Source: Clostridiales bacterium UBA3259
GTDB lineage: Bacteria; Bacillota_A; Clostridia; Oscillospirales; Oscillospiraceae
Reading direction: 5' to 3'
Assembly: GCA_002362625.1 (NCBI GenBank)
Contig: DEUP01000033.1
Location: forward strand, 43,331 to 107,330
Length of the DNA stretch: 64,000 bases
Part shown: positions 43,572 to 50,914 of the stretch, one piece after another
Layout: each line of letters begins with the position of its first letter
Numbering within the stretch: the stretch's first letter is position 1
The notes under the pieces: generated by a model
What the model was told of the DNA's origin: nothing
Databases searched by the model: none
Seen by the model: the letters and a program-made list of their open reading frames with translations, nothing else
Program-made: the position numbers and the translations under genes

Positions 43572-44636
43572 TTAAACAATAATTAATTCCTTGGGGCTTT
43601 GCGTAATGTCGATATTTCCATCCTCCGTGAGAATGGTCACGTCCTCAATCCGCACGCCGAACTTTCCGGGCAGGTAAATGCCGGGTTCCGCGGAGCATAC
43701 CGCGTAAGCAGGCATAGGCTGATCGTTCCGGGTGTTCAGGTTGGGAGCCTCGTGGATTTCCAGCCCCAGGCTGTGGCCGTAGCCATGGCCGAAGTAGTCA
43801 CCGTAACCCGCGTCGGCAATCACCTTCCGGGCGATGCCATCGATCTCCTTGCCGATGACCCCGGCCCTGGTGGCGGCAATGGCCTTGGTCTGAGCCTCCA
43901 GAACCACGTTGTAGACCTTTTTCATTTCCTCGGTGGCGTAACCTACAGCCACGGTACGGGTCATGTCAGAGCAGTAGCCCATGTAGGCGGCGCCGAAGTC
44001 CATGGTGATAAAGTCGCCTTCCTGGATCTTCCGCTCTCCCGCCACGCCGTGGGGCATGCTGGTGTTGGGGCCGGAGACAACGATGGGATCAAAGGCCAGG
44101 CCGGTGCCGCCGTTTTTGTACATGCAGTAGATCAGCTCCGCCTGCAATTCCAGCTCGGTCATGCCCACCCTGATCCGGGTCAGCACCTCCGCGAAGGCCT
44201 TGTCGGTAATGGCCTGGGCCTTCTTCATCAGCTCCAGCTCCCAAGGCTCCTTCTGAGCCCGGAAGCCGTAGATTTTCTCGTTGAAGGGCACGAGCTTCGT
44301 GTTCAGCTTCTTCTCGTATTCCTGTAGCTCTCCGGCAGTTAAGTACGCCTCCTCATAACCCAGGGTGGTAATGCCAAAGTCGGCAATGGCCTCGTTGATG
44401 CGCTGAATATAGCCGACCTTTCCGTCGATGGGCAGCACCTCAAAGCCCTGAATGCTGTTACACGCGGATTCAATGTACCGGCTGTCCGTAAAGTAGCGGC
44501 AGCCCTTTTTGCTCACCACGGCCACGGCCTCGGCGATGTCAAACTCCGCGCCGTAGTGGCGGCTAAACCTGCTGGTCAGCAGCAGACCATCCACTTCCCC
44601 GGTGAGCAGGGACTGGTACTTTTCAATGTTTCTCAT
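43572..44636 (-). CDS. Xaa-Pro peptidase (M24 family)
   Basis: 354 residues. It has the creatinase-like N-terminal domain and the M24 pita-bread domain with its five metal ligands: Asp in TMDFGA, Asp in CSDMTR, His in GYGHSLGLEIHE, Glu in AEPGIYLPG and Glu in GVRIEDV. It would cleave N-terminal residues preceding proline. Its start overlaps the yqeG-like gene by 4 bp. The linkage with efp is also seen in B. subtilis (yqhT-efp). Confidence 0.93.
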   Translation of the reverse strand: MRNIEKYQSLLTGEVDGLLLTSRFSRHYGAEFDIAEAVAVVSKKGCRYFTDSRYIESACNSIQGFEVLPIDGKVGYIQRINEAIADFGITTLGYEEAYLTAGELQEYEKKLNTKLVPFNEKIYGFRAQKEPWELELMKKAQAITDKAFAEVLTRIRVGMTELELQAELIYCMYKNGGTGLAFDPIVVSGPNTSMPHGVAGERKIQEGDFITMDFGAAYMGYCSDMTRTVAVGYATEEMKKVYNVVLEAQTKAIAATRAGVIGKEIDGIARKVIADAGYGDYFGHGYGHSLGLEIHEAPNLNTRNDQPMPAYAVCSAEPGIYLPGKFGVRIEDVTILTEDGNIDITQSPKELIIV

Positions 44637-45136
44637 TTCTGTATCCTCCTGTTTCTCGCAATGAAAATAAATGGCAGTTCCAGCACATGACGTGCCTTCA
44701 GCCAGAAATTATGATTGTCAATGGCCCTGACCAGAATGGGCAGCACCCCGCAGAAGTTCGCGCCCAGAGTGTCCGTATAGATCTGATCCCCCACCAGGGC
44801 CGCATGGTCAGCCGGTATGCCATACCTTTGCAGGCACTCCCGGATTCCCTTGGAAAAGGGCTTCCTGGCGTGGGTGATGCAGTCCAGGCCCCGGGCACGG
44901 CAGAACGCGGACACTCGATCCTTGTGGCTGTTGGAGACGATGCACAGCTGGATGGAGGATGCCTGCATGGCGGCGATCCAGTCCTCCATCTTCTTCGTGG
45001 GTACATCGGTGGTGTAAGGCACAATGGTGTTGTCGAAGTCCAGCATCAGCAGCCGGATATCTTTTTCCTGAAGCAGCTGGGGTGTCAGGTCGGTAAGACT
45101 ATCCGTGATGATACCAGGCAGAGGCGAAAAGGGCAT
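44633..45136 (-). CDS. YqeG family HAD phosphatase
   Basis: About 167 residues from the ATG at 45136 after AAGGAG. The HAD motifs are LMLDFDNTIVP (motif I, Asp nucleophile), VSNS, and VGDQIYTDTLGAN (motif IV). Members are HAD-IIIA phosphatases; in B. subtilis yqeG is next to yqeH, and the substrate has not been firmly fixed. A 29-residue in-frame extension upstream lacks a ribosome site. Confidence 0.88.
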   Translation of the reverse strand: MPFSPLPGIITDSLTDLTPQLLQEKDIRLLMLDFDNTIVPYTTDVPTKKMEDWIAAMQASSIQLCIVSNSHKDRVSAFCRARGLDCITHARKPFSKGIRECLQRYGIPADHAALVGDQIYTDTLGANFCGVLPILVRAIDNHNFWLKARHVLELPFIFIARNRRIQK

Positions 45137-45221
45137 ATTGTTTCTCGCTCCTTCATAGATTGTGGAAGACGGGCGATCTGCCCATTTTGAGATAGTATAG
45201 CATAAAAGGGGGAATTTGTCC

Positions 45222-45932
45222 ATGGGGTGTCCTCATTATCTTGCAAAGACCCAGGCGGAGTTTTGCTTTGAGGACGGTGATGACCGCCCTGCCGCGTGGA
45301 TGGCCTGCCACTTTTCCCCCTACGGCACCGGGCTGAGTAACCTTCCCAAAAGCCTGCCCCCGGATTCTCTTCTGATGGTGGACGATATCACTCCCATTCA
45401 TGGTCATGATCCGGTTTTTATCGGGGAGCAGCTGATACAGAAGGTGGAAGCCCTGAAATGCAGGGGCGTCCTTCTGGATTTCCAGCGGCCCGGATATTCG
45501 GAATGTGAAAAGCTTATTGCCCATCTTTCTGAGGCCCTGCCCTGTCCTGTCTGCGTGTCATCCTTATATGGGAAAGCGTCCGGCGGCCCCGTGCTGCTTC
45601 CCCCTATCCCCTGCTCTGTCTCTCCGGAAACCTATTTGGAAGCCTGGAAGGGACGGGAGCTTTGGCTGGAAGCAGCCCTGGAGGGGGAATCCGTTGTTCT
45701 TACGGAAAGCGGCGCCGTATCCTCTCTCCTGCCCAGGTTTTCGCCGCCGGAGGGTGGGTTTTTGGAAGACACCCTTCACTGTCACTATAGATCCGAGGTT
45801 TCCGACGACAAAATTACCTTCACCCTCTGGCGCACTGGAGAGGATGTGGAAAAGCTGCTAAGGGAAGCAGAAGCCCTTGGCGTAACCCTGGCTGTTGGGT
45901 TATATCAGGAGTGGAAACGGCCTGTCCTATAG
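45222..45932 (+). CDS. Conserved hypothetical protein
   Basis: About 236 residues from the ATG at 45222, with AGGGGG upstream. A TTG 6 bp earlier is possible. The protein has no signal peptide or membrane segment. Segments such as LLMVDDITPI, GVLLDFQRPG and PVCVSSLYG alternate hydrophobic strands and loops as in a partial beta/alpha barrel of the glycoside-hydrolase kind, but I cannot name a family. It is a single gene, divergent from the yqeG gene and closed by a hairpin. Confidence 0.65.
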   Translation: MGCPHYLAKTQAEFCFEDGDDRPAAWMACHFSPYGTGLSNLPKSLPPDSLLMVDDITPIHGHDPVFIGEQLIQKVEALKCRGVLLDFQRPGYSECEKLIAHLSEALPCPVCVSSLYGKASGGPVLLPPIPCSVSPETYLEAWKGRELWLEAALEGESVVLTESGAVSSLLPRFSPPEGGFLEDTLHCHYRSEVSDDKITFTLWRTGEDVEKLLREAEALGVTLAVGLYQEWKRPVL

Positions 45933-45936
45933 AAAG

Positions 45937-45971
45937 CCGCCCCTTCCCGTTCGTGGGAAAGGGCGGTTTTT
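45937..45971 (+). terminator. Terminator of the hypothetical gene
   Basis: CCGCCCCTTCCC pairs with GGGAAAGGGCGG (one mismatch) and is followed by TTTTT. It lies between convergent genes. Confidence 0.8.
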
Positions 45972-45976
45972 GCAGG

Positions 45977-47254
45977 TTAGTCCCGTGTCAGTTCTGTTCC
46001 GTTGATCTTTACAGCGGTTACCTGATCCAGGTCAATCACCCGGTTGAACATAATGGTGAGGCAGTCTTCGGGATTCCACATGGCAGACAGTCTGTTCTGC
46101 ACATCGTTTCCTTCCGAATTTTTCCCCTGAACCAGATATTCCGTACCATCCCGGAAAGAAATGGAAACGCTGAAGTTCGGTTCCATGTACGCATCCCGCA
46201 GAGGAGCTATGTTGCGGAAGTTCGCCTGCATGGAAATCGGGCTCAGCGTCACACCGCCGCCCAGAGTGATGTTTCGGATTCCTCTGCTCTGAGAACAGTC
46301 AAAGGTGATTCTTTCAGAGGCGGTGCTGCTTTTTGCTGGTTCCCCGTAACGTTCGCTGTAAAGCGCATCCCTCAGCACCCGGTATGCTGCCCATTCTTCT
46401 CCAAACCATGAGACATCCTGCCGGAATTCTTTCTCTGTGTTCCGTTCCTTCGCGATTTCCCATGCTTTCGCTATGGCTTCCTCCGGGGTATATTGGGTTT
46501 TCACCTCGTCCATACAGAGCAGCATTTTCTCATCAGAATTCTCCGCCTCTTCCTCCCGATACAGTCCTACGCTGAACTCTCTCCCATCCTCATCATACCG
46601 GAAATAATGAGCTGCCGCCAGAGTATCCTCCGTGGTTTTTTCCTGGATGATATAATCTTCTCCATCGGTGAAGGATACCGCGCTCCATCCTTTGTAGTAG
46701 AACCTTCCGTCATATTGGAGCTGGATTTCCGGGGGATTGGTCAAGGTATAGGTAATCAGGCCGCACTTTGTGCCGCTGTCATAGAGGAAGGAATCCACAG
46801 TCAGGGTCATATTCTCGAAGGTGACGGACTTTCCCACTGGGGACACATAGGGGGCCACATCCTCCTTGACCACCTCAGGATCCGCTTCCACCCGCTCATA
46901 TTCCGGCTGGACTGCCAGCAGGCCGCCGCTTTTCTCCGGGTCGGGAATTTCCGTATATTCTCCACTGTCAAAGCCGGTCTTATTTCCGAAAATGGAGGAA
47001 ACCATTTCCTCCGGACTGTCATAGATCACATAGCCCGCCACTGCGTAAGCTGTCACCGCCAGCAGGCTTACAATCACCGCCGCTACCAGGAGATTGCGCA
47101 GAACCCTGCCCGTGGTAATGGCTGTTTTTTTCATAGTTTTCATAGTTGCTTCCTCCAAGCCGTCGTCATACAGGGCGAAAAAGCCCTGTTCGCTTTTTGC
47201 CAGGCGGTCAACCTCCACCGCACCAATGGCCGCAAACAAATCTTCCCTGGTCAT
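45977..47254 (-). CDS. Anti-sigma factor-like membrane protein (DUF4179-like)
   Basis: About 425 residues from the ATG at 47254, which overlaps the sigma factor stop (ATGA). A short cytoplasmic N-terminal domain (1-45) is followed by one membrane segment (about 48-72; LLVAAVIVSLLAVTAYAV) and a large extracytoplasmic domain containing SVTFENMTLTVDS. This arrangement is that of anti-sigma factors co-expressed with an ECF sigma gene in Firmicutes. It should hold the sigma factor inactive until an envelope signal is sensed. Confidence 0.8.
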   Translation of the reverse strand: MTREDLFAAIGAVEVDRLAKSEQGFFALYDDGLEEATMKTMKKTAITTGRVLRNLLVAAVIVSLLAVTAYAVAGYVIYDSPEEMVSSIFGNKTGFDSGEYTEIPDPEKSGGLLAVQPEYERVEADPEVVKEDVAPYVSPVGKSVTFENMTLTVDSFLYDSGTKCGLITYTLTNPPEIQLQYDGRFYYKGWSAVSFTDGEDYIIQEKTTEDTLAAAHYFRYDEDGREFSVGLYREEEAENSDEKMLLCMDEVKTQYTPEEAIAKAWEIAKERNTEKEFRQDVSWFGEEWAAYRVLRDALYSERYGEPAKSSTASERITFDCSQSRGIRNITLGGGVTLSPISMQANFRNIAPLRDAYMEPNFSVSISFRDGTEYLVQGKNSEGNDVQNRLSAMWNPEDCLTIMFNRVIDLDQVTAVKINGTELTRD

Positions 47255-47811
47255 ACCCCATAGCCCTCCTTCACCAAATAGGCTTTCAGCTTTTCCCGTG
47301 TCCGGGAAAGGGTGCGAAGCACCGTGGCGCGATTCATGCCGTAGCGCCTGGCAATTTCTTCGCTTTCTTCCACAAAGAAGTAACGCCGCAGGAAGATGTT
47401 CTGCTCCTTCTCCGGCAGGGTGTCCAGAAAGGCCCGGATGGTCAGGGCCAGTTCTTTCCCATTGAGATGATCCTCCACCCCGCCCGGGGCTGCCATACAC
47501 TCCCCCAGCTCGTCCAGCACCAGATCCATTTCCCCGCCGCCCCGCTTCTGGGCGCTGTAGGAGCGCCAGCGGGTGAAGGCCAGGTTCCGGGTGATTTTGG
47601 CCAAAAACAGCTTGAGCACCGTGGGCTTTCTGGGCGGGATGGCGTTCCATGCCTTCAGGTAGGTGTCGCTCACCGTCTCCTCCGAATCCTCCCGGTTATG
47701 TAAGATCGCGTCCGCCAGGGTAAAGCAGTAGCGGCCGTACTTTTTGTCCGTCTCCTGCACCGCCCGTTCATCCCGGGCAAAGTATAGCTTGATGATCGCT
47801 TCATCTTCCAT
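47251..47811 (-). CDS. ECF RNA polymerase sigma factor
   Basis: 186 residues with sigma region 2 (about 10-75; HNREDSEETVSDTYLKAW) and region 4 (about 125-180; LPEKEQNIFLRRYFFVEESEEIARRYGM, then the recognition helix NRATVLRTLSRTREKL). It would direct polymerase to a small regulon, likely including its own promoter. The gene is coupled to the membrane anti-sigma gene downstream. Confidence 0.9.
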   Translation of the reverse strand: MEDEAIIKLYFARDERAVQETDKKYGRYCFTLADAILHNREDSEETVSDTYLKAWNAIPPRKPTVLKLFLAKITRNLAFTRWRSYSAQKRGGGEMDLVLDELGECMAAPGGVEDHLNGKELALTIRAFLDTLPEKEQNIFLRRYFFVEESEEIARRYGMNRATVLRTLSRTREKLKAYLVKEGYGV

Positions 47812-47948
47812 TGGTTGTTCCTCCTAGGTTTCGAAAGGCCTTTCTGTTTAATAAGACGCGGAAAAGAGCAAGGTTCGGACAGAAACAGGAAAAATATCCG
47901 CAAAAGCCTGAAGCTGCCATTGGGATCTGCGAAAAAGATTTTTTCTGA

Positions 47949-48065
47949 AAGCGCGGCTTCCGCATCGGTGTGGCCGCTTACCCGGCTTATCAGAGGACAC
48001 TCAAAAAGGAACGGGAAAAGATCCCGCCGGAGGTTCTCCGCCTTACCGATGAACTGATGAAATAA
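47949..48065 (+). pseudogene. Possible 3' remnant of a small-protein gene
   Basis: A 38-codon open stretch directly follows an in-frame TGA and has no ATG. Its translation contains GVAAYPAYQRTLKKEREK and ends LRLTDELMK, which looks like a true protein tail with helix-forming charged residues. The upstream sequence continues in another frame (ending KKIFSES), so a frameshift is possible. It may be a decayed gene. Confidence 0.3.
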
Positions 48066-48071
48066 AAACAG

Positions 48072-48109
48072 CGGCAGGTTCGAAAGGTCAAAGCTTTTCG
48101 AACCTGCCG
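48072..48109 (-). terminator. Terminator of the LCP gene
   Basis: A perfect 14-bp stem (CGGCAGGTTCGAAA with TTTCGAACCTGCCG), 11 bp past the LCP stop. It can also end transcripts coming from the other side. Confidence 0.7.
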
Positions 48110-48120
48110 TGCCCCTATTG

Positions 48121-49242
48121 TCAGTTGGCGGTTTCGCCCAGAGTGCGCTCCCGCATATACGCCTTGGTCTTGCCTTCATCAAAGCGCAGGATGCTGTGCT
48201 TCATTCCGTCGCCGTAGATATCCACCATGTCCCCCCAGGATTCCGCCGGACAGGTGCCGCCCTCTCCAATGGTCAAATCCGTCAGCATGGGCAGCAATTC
48301 CATCATCAGGTTTGTGATCTCCGAATTGGTCATGCTGGTGGTAATCAGAGGAAATACTTCATTGGCCACATACTGAATAAAGCCAGGGCCCTGGGTTTTC
48401 AGCTTGGAAATGATGCTTTCCACCAGTCTTCTCTGGCGGCTGGTTCTGACGATGTCGCTGTCCGAGTCGCCCTCCGCCTTCCGCATCCGGGCAAAGCTCA
48501 GGGCCGTCATACCGCCCAGGGTGTTCGGACCGGGCTGTACATCCTCATACACCCAGAAGTCATCGGCGTTCAGATATTCCGCCTCCGCTTCTGTGAGCTC
48601 AATATCCACGCCGCCCAATTCGTCGATAATGTGGACAAACGCGTCAAAATCGATTTCAAAGTTATAATCCACCTCTACACCGAAATTGTTGTAGAGGGTC
48701 AGGTTCATCAGCTCCATGGAACTGGCAGGTCCGTTCCCCCCGTAGAAGGAACCCATATGGTAGATTGCGGTCAGCTTGATTCCGCCAAAGGTTTTGCCAT
48801 TCCACGACACCGAATGCTGCACCAGAGTGTCCCGGAGGAAGGAGGTCATGGTCACAGACTTCTCATAGGTATTGATGGTAAACAGCATCATGGTATCGGC
48901 GAACCGCTCTGCCTCTCCCTCTCTGGCCGCCTGACCCACCACCAGGATGTTGATGTAATCGTCACGGGAGGCCACATGCGGCTGGGTAGGCGGCTCGGTG
49001 GTTTCCGCCGTTTCCGCCTCAGCCGTCACAGTTTCCGTTGTCTTTGGCTCCGTGGACGCTTCGGTGTAAACGATCTTGGGCACGTCCACATGGTTTATTT
49101 TGTTGAGCATGGAGTTATAGTAAATCACAACCGCGGCGATCAGAGAGGTCACAAGCACAAGAATAACCGCAAGGACAATCCACAGGGTTTTTCCGGCCTT
49201 TCTTCTCTTTTTAGGTTTGCTTTTTTCATATTTACCGTGCAT
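48121..49242 (-). CDS. LCP (LytR-CpsA-Psr) family protein
   Basis: 373 residues: a basic cytoplasmic N-terminus (KPKKRRK), one membrane helix (about 19-42), a Thr/Glu-rich linker, then the LCP domain (about 95-350). Family residues appear in MLFTINT, SFLRDTLVQ (substrate Arg-Asp), YNFEIDFDAFVHIIDELGGVDIEL and RTSRQRRLVESI. LCP enzymes transfer wall polymers such as teichoic acids or capsule from lipid carriers to peptidoglycan on the outer side. It stands alone, with its own promoter. Confidence 0.92.
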   Translation of the reverse strand: MHGKYEKSKPKKRRKAGKTLWIVLAVILVLVTSLIAAVVIYYNSMLNKINHVDVPKIVYTEASTEPKTTETVTAEAETAETTEPPTQPHVASRDDYINILVVGQAAREGEAERFADTMMLFTINTYEKSVTMTSFLRDTLVQHSVSWNGKTFGGIKLTAIYHMGSFYGGNGPASSMELMNLTLYNNFGVEVDYNFEIDFDAFVHIIDELGGVDIELTEAEAEYLNADDFWVYEDVQPGPNTLGGMTALSFARMRKAEGDSDSDIVRTSRQRRLVESIISKLKTQGPGFIQYVANEVFPLITTSMTNSEITNLMMELLPMLTDLTIGEGGTCPAESWGDMVDIYGDGMKHSILRFDEGKTKAYMRERTLGETAN

Positions 49243-49298
49243 AGCTGTATCTCCTGTCGCATATATACGTCTGTCATTCCCGAAATCAGACAGTTTTT

Positions 49299-49327
49299 AG
49301 TATATCATAGGACGCCATTGAATGCAA
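49299..49327 (-). promoter_or_regulatory. Promoter of the LCP gene
   Basis: Minus-strand TTGCAT (49327-49322), 17-bp spacer, TATACT (49304-49299), 57 bp before the ATG. Confidence 0.65.
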
Positions 49328-49347
49328 CTGTTTTTCACACAGGAAAA

Positions 49348-49374
49348 GGACGGACGCGTATCCCGCGTCCGTCC
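49348..49374 (-). terminator. Terminator of the MTHFR operon
   Basis: An 11-bp stem (GGACGGACGCG with CGCGTCCGTCC) with a 5-nt loop, then TTTT on the minus strand, 21 bp after the metF stop. Confidence 0.8.
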
Positions 49375-49395
49375 CGGTTTTCTAAACGATGTTTC

Positions 49396-50277
49396 TCAGC
49401 GCAGACCAGCCTGCTTCAGCAGCGCGGGAACCTTGCTCTCCCAGCCCAGAGCCATGATATGCACGCCCTGGCAGTAGGGCTTGCACTCCTTGATAATCCG
49501 GGCGGCAATCTCCACGCCGGTGATACCCGCCTTGGCCTTCTCCTTGTCGGCGGCCAGCTCGGCAATCATGTCGTCGGGAATGTGGATACCGGCCACGTTC
49601 TTGTTCATGAACTTGGCCATACCGGCAGACTTGGGGATGACAATACCCAGCTGGACAGGCTTGCCGAACTGCTTGGCCTTCTCCATGAAGGCGATGAACT
49701 TCTCAGGCTCGTATACCGCCTGGGTCTGGAAGTAATCCGCGCCCGCCATGACCTTGCGCTCCATCTTAGCAAGCTGGGCGTCCACGCTGTCAGAGCAGGG
49801 AGACACCACAGCGCCCTTGGCGAACTTGGGAGGCTCCCCTACCAGCTCGTTGCCGCCCAGGTCAACGCCCTTTTCCAGCTGGCACACGGTGTGGATCAGG
49901 GACACGGAGTCCAGGTCGAACACAGGCTTGGCGCCGGGATGGTCGCCCATCTTGGTGTGGTCGCCAGTCAGCAGCAGCAGGTTCTCGATGCCCAGCATGG
50001 CGGCGCTGAGAAGGTCGGACTGGAGGGCGATGCGGTTCCTGTCCCGGCAGGTCAGCTGATAGATGGGGGTCAGGCCCTCATCCTTCAGGGCCTTGCAGGT
50101 GGCGAGAGAACCCAGGCGCATGACAGAGGACTGGTTGTCCGTCACGTTGACGGCGGAAATATCGCTTAAGTATTCCTTGGCTTCTTCCAGCAGATGCTCA
50201 ATGTGAATGCCTTTGGGAGGGCCGACCTCGGCAGTGACTACAAATTCGCCCTGATCAAATAATTCCGTAATTCTCAT
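49396..50277 (-). CDS. metF: Methylenetetrahydrofolate reductase, catalytic subunit
   Basis: 293 residues of the FAD-dependent MTHFR barrel. AEVGPPKG at the N-terminus, the folate and FAD contacts in VTDNQSS and LLLLTGDHTKMGDHPGA, and FQTQAVY are visible. It interconverts 5,10-methylene-THF and 5-methyl-THF. The protein is short (E. coli-like), with no regulatory domain, and depends on the two preceding genes, which supply MetV and RnfC-like subunits as in acetogens. It starts 6 bp after the metV stop. Confidence 0.93.
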   Translation of the reverse strand: MRITELFDQGEFVVTAEVGPPKGIHIEHLLEEAKEYLSDISAVNVTDNQSSVMRLGSLATCKALKDEGLTPIYQLTCRDRNRIALQSDLLSAAMLGIENLLLLTGDHTKMGDHPGAKPVFDLDSVSLIHTVCQLEKGVDLGGNELVGEPPKFAKGAVVSPCSDSVDAQLAKMERKVMAGADYFQTQAVYEPEKFIAFMEKAKQFGKPVQLGIVIPKSAGMAKFMNKNVAGIHIPDDMIAELAADKEKAKAGITGVEIAARIIKECKPYCQGVHIMALGWESKVPALLKQAGLR

Positions 50278-50283
50278 AATGCA

Positions 50284-50913
50284 TTACTCCTGTCCTTTTT
50301 TAACATCGTCATCGGTGGCAAAGTTGCGAATCTGGACGGGGCACTTCAGCGCGTCCAGACGGCCCACCATTTTCAGTCTCTTATAGATCCGCTCCCAGCC
50401 GCATTCCATGGAGGGGTCAACCTCGCACATGCCGTTCTTCGCGCCGCCGCACTGGCCGTTGACCAGGCTCTTGGAGCAGGCGGTGATGGGGCAGATGCCG
50501 CCGGTGAGATTCAGGTAGCACTCACCGCACTGCTTGCAGTCATATTCCAGAGGGGTAACGCCCTGGAAGCCGGGCAGAGGGTAAGTATCACAGCAGGCGT
50601 AGACCTTCTTGGGATGGAGGTACTCGCTGAGCGTCTGAACGCCCACGCCGCAGGAGAATACCAGCACAGCGTCGGCATCGTCGATCTCCGCCTTGTGCAG
50701 ATCCAGACGAAGCTTCATGTTCTCGGGATTGCAGATATAGTCGGTGGTAAAGATGCCGGTGACCTTACCGGCCGCTTGCAGCTCCTTCTGCAGCTCGTTT
50801 GCTTCCTTCTCCGGGAAGTGAACCTCCTTGCAGCCGTGGCAGTTGACGATGAAGACCTTGCCTTCCGCCAGGGAGAGGATGGTGTCCTTTGCTTTCAATT
50901 CGGTGATCAACAT
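50284..50913 (-). CDS. metV: MetV: zinc/Fe-S subunit of methylene-THF reductase
   Basis: 209 residues. The N-terminal half is a small Rossmann-like domain with CHGC and CGVGVQTL. The C-terminal half (about 125-195) is the MTHFR C-terminal zinc-finger domain, with the Cys series CKQCGECYL, GGICPI, CSKSLVNGQCGGAKNG and the Cys of MECGW. MetV is known as the partner of MetF in Wood-Ljungdahl-type MTHFR complexes. A near copy of this domain is fused to RnfC in the gene just upstream. The start is 1 bp from that gene's stop. Confidence 0.9.
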   Translation of the reverse strand: MLITELKAKDTILSLAEGKVFIVNCHGCKEVHFPEKEANELQKELQAAGKVTGIFTTDYICNPENMKLRLDLHKAEIDDADAVLVFSCGVGVQTLSEYLHPKKVYACCDTYPLPGFQGVTPLEYDCKQCGECYLNLTGGICPITACSKSLVNGQCGGAKNGMCEVDPSMECGWERIYKRLKMVGRLDALKCPVQIRNFATDDDVKKGQE

Positions 50914-50914
50914 A

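Larger units (their letters stand above)
47812..48120. other. Region between the ECF sigma and LCP genes
   Basis: About 309 bp. It contains the possible gene remnant at 47949-48065 and the hairpin at 48072-48109. I see nothing else with support. Confidence 0.5.

Noticed and set aside
48109..50169. A 686-codon plus-strand frame across the LCP and metF genes
   Set aside because: It runs antisense through two well-identified genes, their promoter and a terminator. Genes on the minus strand explain the region.
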